DNA from: Pyrrhosoma nymphula
Lineage: Eukaryota; Arthropoda; Insecta; Odonata; Coenagrionidae
Direction of reading: 5' to 3'
Assembly: GCA_963573305.1 (NCBI GenBank)
Contig: OY754334.1
Location: forward strand, 32,357,614 to 32,421,613
Length of the DNA: 64,000 nt
Of the stretch, positions 41,101-53,100 are shown in pieces; positions within the stretch are counted from its first letter, which is position 1; each line of letters begins with the position of its first letter. A model generated the notes under the pieces. The model worked only from the letters and a program-made list of their open reading frames with translations, did no database searches and was not told the origin of the DNA. The position numbers and the translations under genes are program-made.

Positions 41101-44100
41101 AACTCTCATCAATGCAAAAGTTCTGGAAAGGGGTAAAGGCATCTCTGAAGGGCTTCTAAAGAGTGTCGACTATGCTCCTAATTTTGCCAAGTGATTATTT
41201 TCATTGGGCAAGTTATTATCGCAGAAATACAAAAGGGGAAGCAGATTTTGATATCTGTCCAATGACAATTCACCAAAAGTTATTGTTCTGATGAGTGAGT
41301 CCTTTGACCAATACTCATTGTGGGATAATTTCTTCATCCTTGGCATCAGTAATGTAACTGCTATGAAGCAAAACATCTCTTTATCGTCAGTATCTTTCCA
41401 ATGTTTGATCTGTGAATGCGCACTCCCCGGAATGTTCTTGCTGGTATATTTGTAATCATTATTGGTTTCGTCCATGATAAACTTCGTGAGATCCACTGAA
41501 AAAAACAAATGGAAAAAATATAATGTATAAAAAGAAGAAAATCATAGGCTATTTTAAAAAGATCTCTGGGCCCCAAAAGGTCCCAAAAAGGGGCTGGCCC
41601 TTTGGTACGCTGCGTATTGGGTTATTTGCAGTGGTTTAATTTTTTGCTTTTTAAAATTACTTCCGCTCAAGATAGAGGATTGGGATTTTTTCTATCGGAT
41701 GGCTGAATTAATTAAGTTTCTTATTCCTTCAATCGATTTTCTGTTATACTTTGTATTTGTCTGAATATCATGTTTTTAGCATAAAAATCTAACATTTTTC
41801 CTGAAATCAACAATAGCAGTTTTCCTTGACAACCAGAGTATTTGATTTTCAAAGGATATTCACGTCTCTAGAATTTATGTATAATGTTTTCCACAGGCCC
41901 ATGAAGGCACGTAGATAGAAAATCTGTATAAGAAGGGCCCAGAGTCCCAATGTCCCCATGATAGATTGCTTCGGGGGGTAATCAATTAATTAAATGCATA
42001 TTTACGACAAGTATACTCTTCAATGTCTATTCTCAAAGTAGCTCTAATATGATCACTGAATGTATATGAGAGAACACTTAGGTATTAAACGATACACATA
42101 AATGAATCAAGTAGACTACACACTTAATTAAATATGCAAGAATACTTAGGTGCAGCGAATAGTAATGCTAATAATGCCTATGTTGCTACAACAAACAGTG
42201 TTGTTTATTATCGTTTAATACTCAGATGTAATACACATAGTGGAACAGTCTGCCTCTCATTACGATTGTGTATTGTTTTTTAGTCAAATTCCCACATCAT
42301 GAACGTTGTGAGTTATTTATATATGCTTAAAGGTGTTAAAATCCAGTTGACTTACATTCACTCATTTTTGGGTTTCCTGTGCATGAAAGAAGACCACCTC
42401 TCCGTGCACCTTGAAAACGGTCAGCGTGTGTACTACAACGAATGCAACCTACAGGATAGGTTACAAACTTCTCAAATGACCACGCTGATAGTATTTTTTA
42501 GGCTTTGTGGTTTTCTTATGAAAGAAGTTCAATGTTTTTCACACGCGTTGAATTTCAACGTGCACCTTCCACTAGTAAATATTATAAATGAAATGCACAG
42601 TGGAATTATTTCTGGAGACCAAGTCCAAACAGTATGCCTTGGATCAAAATATGAGCAAGAGGAAACACATAAAATCAAACTCACAACGGCAAGCAGAGTA
42701 GAAGACTGATAACATGGAGTAGAAAGATTTTAAAAAAATGTCAAGAAAAAAAATAATGGTACAGAAAGCTGTAGAGGCAATAAACATAGCAGCTGTGGGT
42801 AAAACAATCCTCCAGAAGCACAATCGCAAAGCTAAGGGATAATCATGGACCTTCATTTACTTAGGACAAGAAGGAGAATCTCCAAGGCCAACGTGCCTGA
42901 GAGAGGGAAATCCCCAAGCTCTACTGGTAACAGAAAGTGGACAAAAGAAAGGCCCTGGAATACGAGCGAGTGCCCTGTGACAGTCAAGAGAACTTATACG
43001 AATCACGCAGAAGCTATAAGAGTTTGTCCGAGTAATAAGCGACATAACACGACACTCAAAACACAATGCAGCAAAGCAATAACTCACCAGGCGCATATAC
43101 TCATCATTTGCACAAAGGGCATGAAATCCACAGGGTGCATTAATGAGCCCACAGCACGGTGGGCACGTTGGCGGCCGGGCACGTATACACACAGCAGCAA
43201 AAGGGTTAATAATGCTTCTATGATGGAAATGCATTGTCATGTGGTGGAATAAGTGGTGCAGAATTTCTAATTTCAATTATGTAGTTGCATTTGCTCCAAA
43301 AATTTGCTGGGATAAATAAAATATTTATTTGTAAAACATTCAGCTAATTTAGAGAACTCTCGAAGTCCGAGTTTTATGTCTTACTCCTTAGTTGTGATTG
43401 GCAAGTTGTTTTTTAATGTGGCATTTGACCACTCAAAGTAAACATGTTTTTTACTGTTCTTATGGTTCCATGGGGTAAATATAATCTAGAAATGATATTA
43501 TTTATTCCATGAAAAGTCAATAACCTGTTTGTATCTGAGAAGCAGAATTAGAGTTATTTTACTTTAAAAGAATGTGTATGGAAATTTAATATGCGAGGAG
43601 GTTTAATAGATTTTCTATCTATGATTGTGAACTAATGCACGCAGAAATATCATGAAAAATATGTGGAAAGGAAGTGGGGGGAGGGAATTTTCACAATGTT
43701 TTTTGTGTGTGGAATGCCTTATATTTTTATTGCCTATACGTGATAAAATTCCACAGAGTAATGTGTGATGCGATTAATCACTTGTATATATGATAGATTT
43801 CTGTTTAGAATTGCTAACAGGTGAAAGAAAAAAAATATATTTTCTCCACTTATTTGGCACATTATATTGGATTTGATTGACAACATTTTTGTATGGTGGC
43901 ATTTTAATTCTGGGGATTCTTGGATTATAAGAATGAAATACATTGATACCTTTGCTGATGAGCAATATGTATTATTTTTTTCATCAGTGAAAGAGTTGAA
44001 TATTAAAAAGAAATACATCTGACGATTAAACTGGTAGTTTTTGGTGGTGGGATATTGAAGTTGGTGTGCTCATCAAGATATTACATTAATGTGTGAATAA

Positions 44101-47100
44101 AAAAGAAATTTTTATTAAGCCTTTTCAAAGTTGCTCTAGGGATATGTTTATGTGGGTAATTATGACACACTATTGAATTAGATAATAGTATGTTCTTGTC
44201 TGTGTAGGCTATATTTCATTCTATAATTGTACTTTACAGATTTGTTTGTGATAATTGTTTGAAGAAGAAAATGGTTAAAAGGAAAGATAACAAATTCACC
44301 GCAAAGAGGCTACCAACTACAAAATTAGGGTTATATATTGAGAATAGGGTGAATAATTTCCTCAAGAAGAAGGAGGCTGGTGCTGGTGAGGTAGCCATCA
44401 GAGTGGTTTCTAGCTCTGATAAAATAGTGGAGGTGAAAGCTGGAATGAGGACCAAGTAAGTGTACATAGCTGCTGAGGCTGTAGACATATTTCTTTTTGT
44501 GGTGGTTGTAATATAAAAGAGCTTTCCAGTGTGCCTATAAATTATTTCACCTTTGGCTGCTATAGGTTTTTTAAGTAGAGCATTTAGTGGCTGGACACTG
44601 GTTGTACCTGGCAGTAAATGTCTATGTGGATTGAATGCCAAAGACATTCATCTGCCATATGAGACTTAGTTGAGACACAAAATTTTTTTCCCGTATCTAG
44701 CCTTGAATGTTGCAAAAAAAATAATTTTTAAAGCCAATGAGTTTAACAAATATTTGAATGTCTTGAATTAAAATTTTATTTTGTTTTTCAGATTCGTTGA
44801 CAATGGAGATCTTCCAGATCAATTCCCTTATCGAGCCAAAGCTCTTTTTGCCTTTGAAGATATTGATGGTACAGATGTATGCTTTTTTGGCATGCACGTA
44901 CAGGAATATGGCTCTGAATGCCCATGTCCTAATACCAGAAGAGTGTATATAGCTTATTTAGATTCTGTTCATTTCTTTCGACCTCGCCAATTTCGTACAG
45001 CTGTCTACCATGAAATTTTGCTGGGCTACTTAGACTATGTAAAGCAACTAGGGTAAGTCAATTTCATTATTTTTATTAATTCTCAGTTCATTTTTTTATT
45101 TATTAGCAAGGCTTGTGACTGAATGCATTTATTTCTATGTATTTTTAAATGATGACAATTTAAAAAAAGTAAATGGAGAAGTTTTGAATTTTCAAATTCT
45201 GCATAACTGAACTATCCATTAGTTTTCTGCAAGATTATTATGTTCATTTAACTTTTAGCCCTATTTTATTCTACTTGATAATTCCTAAATGGGCTAAGAA
45301 AAACTGAAGGATTATACAAGTTATAATGCTGTAGTACTGGTAAATAACCAGAAATAAGTAACATACCTTGATTAAAACTGTGAATTGTTACATCTTTAAT
45401 GAGAAAACCTTTCTCTAGCTAATGAGTGTTCAAATTTGTCGAATAAATTGCTTGTTTATTTTCTGTAATAAATGGATTTTCTCATGAGGTTATAATTTTA
45501 CTGGCTATGTGAGTTAAATGTCTCATTTCCATGGTTTCTAGGTATACAATGGCTCACATATGGGCATGTCCTCCATCTGAAGGTGATGATTATATTTTCC
45601 ACTGTCACCCACCAGAACAGAAAATCCCTAAACCCAAAAGGCTACAGGAATGGTACAAGAAAATGCTGGACAAAGGGATCATTGAGCGAATAGTATTAGA
45701 CTACAAGGTTTGTGTGTTTTGAGGATGATAATCACAACCAGTAAAACTGGTATCCTGTGGTTGAATTTCTAAATTTTAAATGCATTTAAGTTATTCTGAG
45801 GCATGTTTTACTCTAAGTTATCCAATGGTTTTATGATTAAAATTTTCATTAGATAGTGGGTATTCTTAATGCTCTTTTTAAGTCTCAGCCAATTTACCAA
45901 TACAGTAAGTCCTTGACATATGAACAAGTTGTGTTCCGAGTACTTGTTCGTAAGTTGAAAAACGTTAGCCAGGCATCGAAAATTGTATTAACCATATTTC
46001 TCGGCCCATAAGACGCACTTTTCTTGCCCCAAAATGTGCCCTAAAATAAGCCTGCATCTTAGGTATAACTTCGTCCTTTAAGACACAAGCTGATTTGCCG
46101 GAAAAGATACTATTTAGGGTTGGTCGGATCGAATCTAAAGATCCGCAGGTATTACGTTTCACCAGATACTGAAATCTGATCCTAATTCATTAAAAAAATC
46201 GGATCTGGATCTGAAGTATTAAAATTCACACTGGGGAGTGGATACCATTCAAATCGTCGTAAATAATGGTCGTCCTGTGATGCAGCCGATCTTGGAATTT
46301 GTTGGAACCATGGAAGTTGGCTGCTGAGGCTCTCGAAAGGACGTCCCCCCCAACTAGTGGAAGCCACCTAAGAAGTTATCGCGTGGGAAAGCTATGAGTG
46401 AAATGTGGTATTTATGGTTGGCAGTCATAACTGATAAGGGACTCCCAGTGGGCAATGCCCTCCCCCCACCCAACTAGTGAATGCCACCTGAGAAGTTAGG
46501 GGGTTGGAAAGCGATGAGTGAAATGTGATAATTTTGATGAAATGTGATGCTTTTGATGAAATGTAATGCTGACTCGAGAAAAAATGTCATTTCACTCCGG
46601 CCCCATAACTATGAGCGCCGAGGGGAGGGTGGGGGCAGATAGAGACCCAGGGTGGTGGAGGGGAGAGCGAGAGGCAGGCCGAGGACGCGTAGCTGTTCGC
46701 TGGTCTGCCGAAAGCGCCAACGCTTGGCGCAAAGGCCTATGGAAAAAAGCGCTGGACATCCTCTTTGCTCTACACGGCTACAGTAAAGTTGTATTAAACT
46801 TACCTTCTTGAGAAGTATCTGCATTGAAAGATAAACAATGCAGCTAGAACTTATATCAAAGCTCATTTTCATATCAATTCTCATAGCCGAGTAACATTTC
46901 CGTGAAATGATCGATTTTAGGCAAGTTTACTAATTTTTTCTCAGATTTGGTTGATATCAAGTGAACGCCCAATGAAATTACTCCTAGCAACATCCTTCCT
47001 GTGCCAAACGGTGAAAACAGAATTTCATTATCTATGAACATGCCACCATAGTGATGTAAAAGTCAATGGTCTGATAATGGATTTTCTGGCGTGGTATCCA

Positions 47101-50100
47101 CTCCCCTAAGTGAGTGATACTTCCTATAGAAGGAAGTGAAAACAGATTAGATATCCGATTATCTCTTCGCATGCACCGATGCACTACGTTATTTATCCCA
47201 TTGATGTGACAATGTGTTTCAAAGCTCTCTCGGGCACTACGCAATGTCAGGTTGTGGAAAAATCATGAAGGTGTGAAATCAACCTCACAGCTTCCACTGG
47301 GGTAAGGTTACAATTTGAATCGACCAAAATAACGGCTCGCCTCGTATCGTTCAAGCATCGGCTGTATCAACCTAGTGCTGGCTGCCAAGGCCCCTGAAAG
47401 AAGACCCAACCCCTCCCCCACTAGTGGAAGCCACCTGGATAATAGCGAAACTGGGAGAGGGTAGATAATTACAGATAAGGTGAACGAGTGATCCTCTTGG
47501 GTTACCCCTTCTCTTTCTTGCTGAATGATTTCAGAACAGATGAATTTCGTCACGCCCAGGAATAAGGAACAAAGAACTTTTTTCTTGAGGGGTCTTCTGG
47601 GAAAAACCGATTGAGACGCGTCAATTGTTTAGATCCGACTGAGGTATCACCCTAAAATCTGACAGCTTTATTGTATCAGGCTGTGTGATTGAGAGAGATA
47701 GCTGGATGGAAATACTGCCTGATAGGCAATTTCCAGATACCCTGGAAAGGATATTTTCCCATTCATCACGACAAGCTGAATTGAGCCTCGTATTGCCGGT
47801 AATAATCCTTTGTCATCACAAAACGAATGAGTGGATGGAATTATGCCTCTATTTGATGCGTAGGCAGCTTGACACATGGAAGTTGATTTCCATTGAAATG
47901 TCAAGAGTAGCAATATCTCCAAATATATCTCTATTTGCTGGGCATCTTTCAACTTACGTCTTACTTCCGAATCATCTGTAAAAATTTATGATGCAAATAA
48001 ACAATGAACATTGCAAATTGATATATCGAGATAATATTGTTAAAATTCATCATGGCAAAGAGGGGTAGTACCAATCCGCGAGTTGCTGCACGCCGCACCG
48101 CCAGCTGCAATGGCCAATAACTTAGGTGGTGCCAAATTTGAAATTCCTTCACACGTTTGAATGATTGGATATGTATGTTTGTACCTTTGAAAATTCGTAA
48201 GTCGGATGTTCGTAAGTCAAGGACTTACTGTACTCATTCTTTCATCCTCATTTATTGCTGAATTATTATATTTAAGTTCTGTGGATTCAACAGAAATAGA
48301 GGATATGCCATAGTAGAATTTCCTCTCCCTGATGAAAATAGAATGAATTAGAAGACCTGTTGGCCATTGCTTTTACTGGAAGAAGTTTTGTTGCCCATGA
48401 TTGAAGATTTGCCTTTTTATGTACCTTTGTGGCTTAAGACATGCTATACAAAATTATGCCAATTATGGTAAATATTGTTGACTGCCATTAAAGTGTTCAA
48501 TAAACTGTAGAGGGATCAGTTAAAATCCTTGCATCAGGAAAAACTTGAGAATGATTATTGCTATTAACTGTTGTAAATTACTGTAATGTGTATCCCAGCT
48601 ATTGTTATGGAATGATCATAATTTGTCAATTAATGATTGTGTTGCTGCTCTTCCATTAGGACATCTTGAAACAGGCAATGGAAGACAAACTGAGCTCAGC
48701 TGCTGAACTTCCGTATTTTGAGGGTGATTTTTGGCCAAATGTTTTGGAAGAAAGTATCAAGGAGTTAGATCAAGAAGAAGAAGAAAAGAGAAAGCAAGCT
48801 GAAGCCGCAGAAGCTGCTGCGGCAGCTGCCAATGCTGTAAGCTAATCATAATTTTTGTTGAAACATGTTTATTGGTATGAAAAAATGTTTATAAAAAATA
48901 ATTCATTCATGCAAGTCTAATGGATCTCCCTGAGATATTCCCAAAAAATATTCTGTATATATTTGAGCATTTGTGATGTTAAAAGGTAAACTTTCTTTTG
49001 AATGACTTCCTTGAAGTAGATTTTATGACATGCACTCAATTTATCTGACAGTGAATATTATGAAAAGTATTTTTGGTACTATTACTTCATCCCATCAAAA
49101 TTAAAAATAACATATACAATGGAATACTCTTTGTCATTATGGCTTCAATTTTAATGGTACATGGATACAAGCTCACACACCTGTAGTGACATTTAATACA
49201 TGAATTATTTCTGGAGAAACCATAGAAGTATTGTTTTGTTGTCAAATGGTTAAAAGGGATAAAATCATTGCTTGAGAGATATTGTTAAGCTAAGTATCCA
49301 GACATATCTTAAAAACTCCTGTTGAAAATTTGCATTTCTCAGGCAAGTTAGTCAAGGTGAAGTTCAAATTAATGAGGGAGGCCTAAGAGAAGCTTCATAC
49401 ACAATGCAAAAAGGTTGTGTCCTTAGTGTCACATAATGAGTGTGAGAATGCCATTAGTCTTGGCTGTCTAATGATGTGAATACTAGCAATGGAAATCAGT
49501 CCTCAACCTATTTTTAAGAAACTTCATAGCTTCTTTGCTTTCTAACTACATTCTGGTGATTTAGAGGAAAGGTTTTCGAATTATCATGAGATAACCCATC
49601 TGTTCCATGAACATCACTTCCTGCCAAATATTATTTTTAAATATGTAAGAAGTTGTAGTCTTGCTGGTATATGTTTCGTTGGTAACTCTCACACAACTGT
49701 TGCAGTGCTGAAGATTTTTGATTAAATATTGTTTGTATAATTTATAATTCTCCTTGAATGAAGCCAGTTATTGCATTCTGAAGCCCTAACTTTTACGTGT
49801 ATCAAAGAATTTTTGCAATGTCTCTTCCATGCCCAACCAATGCTTTTTGTGTACGTTCTCAGATCATCAGCATGTTAAGGGATTTTCTGTTTTCAAAGCT
49901 AAAAATTCTTCATTCAAGTTTAGGTAAACCAAAGTGGGGATTTACTGGCTTGTATGTATAGCATTTGATTTTTAAAAAATTTTGGTGAATTAAATATTAT
50001 ACTTCTCCTTTTTTTATTTATCTTTTGCTGTGTTGAAACATAATGGGGTAACATATGCTAACCTATTTAATTACATAGGTGAGCTGTGTAGTGGTCCAAT

Positions 50101-53100
50101 AGATAGTCCCTGGTTCAAGTCTAGGTGATGGTTTCACATGTTTTGCTAAACTTCTTTAATTTTTATTTTTTGGCTTCTGTGATTATTTCAGTTTCAGAAG
50201 TACAGTAGAAGCCCTATATAGCGAGAGCTCTCAGGATCTGAAAAATCACTCGCCAAATGGAACTCTCATTAATACCAACAAAGATTAATAATCACTCCTC
50301 AGCCAATTCCTACAACTGTAACACTAATTTAGCCATTAATGTGGGATTTTTGGTGAGTGGCGAAAACATTCTATTGAGATAGCTATTAAAAATCATATTT
50401 TCGAACACTTAAATTACTTATGATCGTATTCACTTTCGATGACATCAAATTCCATGTTAGATGTCATACACTGGAATATTAAATGTCGAATTTTGACACT
50501 TGAGAACACGTGTACTGTACTGCGCATTGCTGTATTGTTATTGCCCCGATGTTTTGGGTGTGCCAAATATGTCACAGCTGCAAGTAATAGCAATGCAACG
50601 GACTATAAACGGCAAACATTTTGGAAACAAGTAAAAAATTCATGCCTCGTCCCTCAAAAGTGTATAAAAACGGATATAAGGTTCGGAGAAAGTTCTATTA
50701 ATAAAAATTTGCAAAAATGCTAGATAACTTAATGACCAAGATATAACCTACGGGGATTTTGTTCCACGCAAGCACCGGGCTGCTATCTTCTCCAGTTAAA
50801 TAGTGGAAATAAAGGAGAGGACTTCAACGTCTGTAAGATCGCTTCAGAAAACAGCTGACTGGCTTTTCGGAATTATAGAGCCCAATATCACCAGCATTTA
50901 CGATTAGCCATTAACAGTATACTGTCATTTGTGTTATTATTATTACAATAATTATGTGTGGAATACTCTCTTGAATTTATGGAATATATAATTGTTACAA
51001 GCAAGTCCACATATGACAGTTGTATTCATGGAGTGGGAACACAACGCAGACTTTCATGGATCAACTGAGTTTAGATTTGATTTGAAACTTTTTACCACAA
51101 GTGAATACGGTATTGACTCCCACGAAACACGTATTTTGGAAGCGATAGTTCATGTTGCAGCCGCTAGGAGGCAAAGCACATCAACATTTTTATGGCTCAC
51201 TATTCTTTAGGTATTCCATGTGATTTGCTGTGAGTTTCGAGCACGAGGCAGAAAGTTCCGAAGGTTGTAAGTTCCGAAATGAATTTCATCACGATACACA
51301 ATATCTTCTGCCACACATCTAGCGGGAACTTTTTGATAATGAATACCATGAATACTGACTACACTCCCTGCTGCGAGATAGACGTATGATTAATGGTTAG
51401 AGACCTGAAAAAGGTGGGGTTATTTTATAGCCAAAAGTAGTGTTATTTTTTGCAAAAGAGGTGTTATTTTACCATGAAATCTGTGTTATTTTCACGACAA
51501 AATATTTGGTGTGAAAAAAGTGCCCTCCTTCCAGTAGGCCCACCTGTTGGCAATAAGTGTTGAATACCATTAATTAGGGAAAATTTAAACAATTAATAGC
51601 ATGCTGTATTCACATTTTATGTTTGTACATTTCACATAAAGAGACAAATTATAGTTACATGTCCATATTATCAAATGAAAAAATTGCAGGTGTGGCCAAA
51701 GTTTCTTCTTTTAGATTTGTTCTCTTATTTCTTAAGAAGTTGGAGAACAATTAGCACAGTGTTGTAGGCGGAAAGAAATCTCTCCGAGCCCATATTTGCA
51801 CAAGGGGGTCCAAATCGCTTCAATGCTCTTTAATACAAATGATGGTTCACACAATTTTAGTGCCTGAATTGGTTTCGTTATATCCACTGAACCCTGGAAA
51901 TTTTGTTGCTGTAATATTCAATGTAATTCCCCAAACTCCAACATCAACTTTTCCGTCTCCATTGACTCAAAGCCATGAACTTTTTTTCTATTTTGTGAAA
52001 AGGTCAAGGCTCACCTCCGTTGTGAGAACTACTTGAGGGTCAATAACTGTTTTCAAATCTTACTCTACTTGGGACTTCTACTATAAGAGAAAAAAGTTTT
52101 ATTGATGCCTTTGATGCCATCTGCACTAGTATCGACTTTACAGCTTCTGTTTTAGAAGTCGTCTGACCTTGCAAAAAATTAGTAGTTTTCTAAAAATATA
52201 CCACTCTGATTATTATTATGGATGATTGCCGTTTTATTCCACTCCCACTGACAGAATTTTTTTTCAACATTAGCCTTATGTTTTTCACTCAAAATGTTTT
52301 TCGTGCCGCTGTCCTTCCTTTTTCACGAGACATTTGTGTTGCAAAAAATACACATAATTGTCATCAGCACAATAAAATCCATGTTGTCGAAATTTTGCCT
52401 CACGCTGCTTTGCCGTCACAGTTCGCTTTGGCATTATAAATTTTGGTGAATGTGATACAACTGTCACAAAATAAAATGACTATGCTGATGCCGTGACACC
52501 CACCCCTTGAAATATAGGCAATCACTCTTCGCATCCCGTTACTTCTGTAATTTTCGTTGTTTTGGCTAAGGTTCCCGCTCACGTAAGAAAATATTAACAT
52601 AAGTCGAGGCTTACATAACTCGGGGACTGCCGGTATATCAAAATTTTCAATCATTTTGTTCAAATTCATAAAATTTGATTGAAGAATATTATATCCGAGT
52701 AACATTTCCAAACAAAGTTGTACCGGAAAGGCCATTTCCAAATATGTAAGTACTGCTTAAATAAATTTTTACAGTTGCAAGTTAAATGACAGAGACCACC
52801 AAAATGAGGAAATTCACGTTATAAATGCTGAAATTCGCGATTGAAATGTTGAATATCGTGATAATCAAGAACACTGTATATAGTGTTTTTGGTGATGATA
52901 TAAGAAATTTGCATTTTAGCGGAAAAACCCCAGAATTCGCGTAAAAACTGGCGTTATTGCATTTGCGAGTTTTGCATGTCTCTATTTATGGTACATACCT
53001 TTCCTGCATATCGAAATGAATCATCCTTGACCTGTTTTCAATATTTATAATCTTTGAAACAATTACAAAAGACAATACAATACGTAGACAATGTAAAATA

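Larger units (their letters stand above)
40945..43205 (-). mobile_element. piggyBac-family transposon with internal foreign segment
   Basis: TTAA at 40941-40944 and 43206-43209 flanks a 2,261-bp element. Its ends CCCTTTTGCTGTGG and (reversed) CCCTTTTGCTGCTGTG are inverted. A piggyBac transposase remnant lies on the minus strand near the left end. The + strand segment around 42299-42500 resembles a Helitron helicase. The element lies 66 bp after the nej donor at 40879 and does not disturb it. Confidence 0.88.
40879..44239 (+). other. nej intron with piggyBac insertion
   Basis: A 3.4-kb intron. The first two-thirds is a piggyBac element (40945-43205). The remainder, 43210-44239, is AT-rich with nothing recognised. 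Confidence 0.8.

Noticed and set aside
42845..43276. Overlapping frames of 135 and 139 residues on opposite strands near the right end of the piggyBac element
   Set aside because: Neither shows a known motif, and both run across the TIR of the transposon, so they are unlikely genes.
47668..47981. Two opposite-strand frames of about 95 residues inside the 45903-48230 element
   Set aside because: No recognisable transposase or other domain; kept only as unknown interior of the element.
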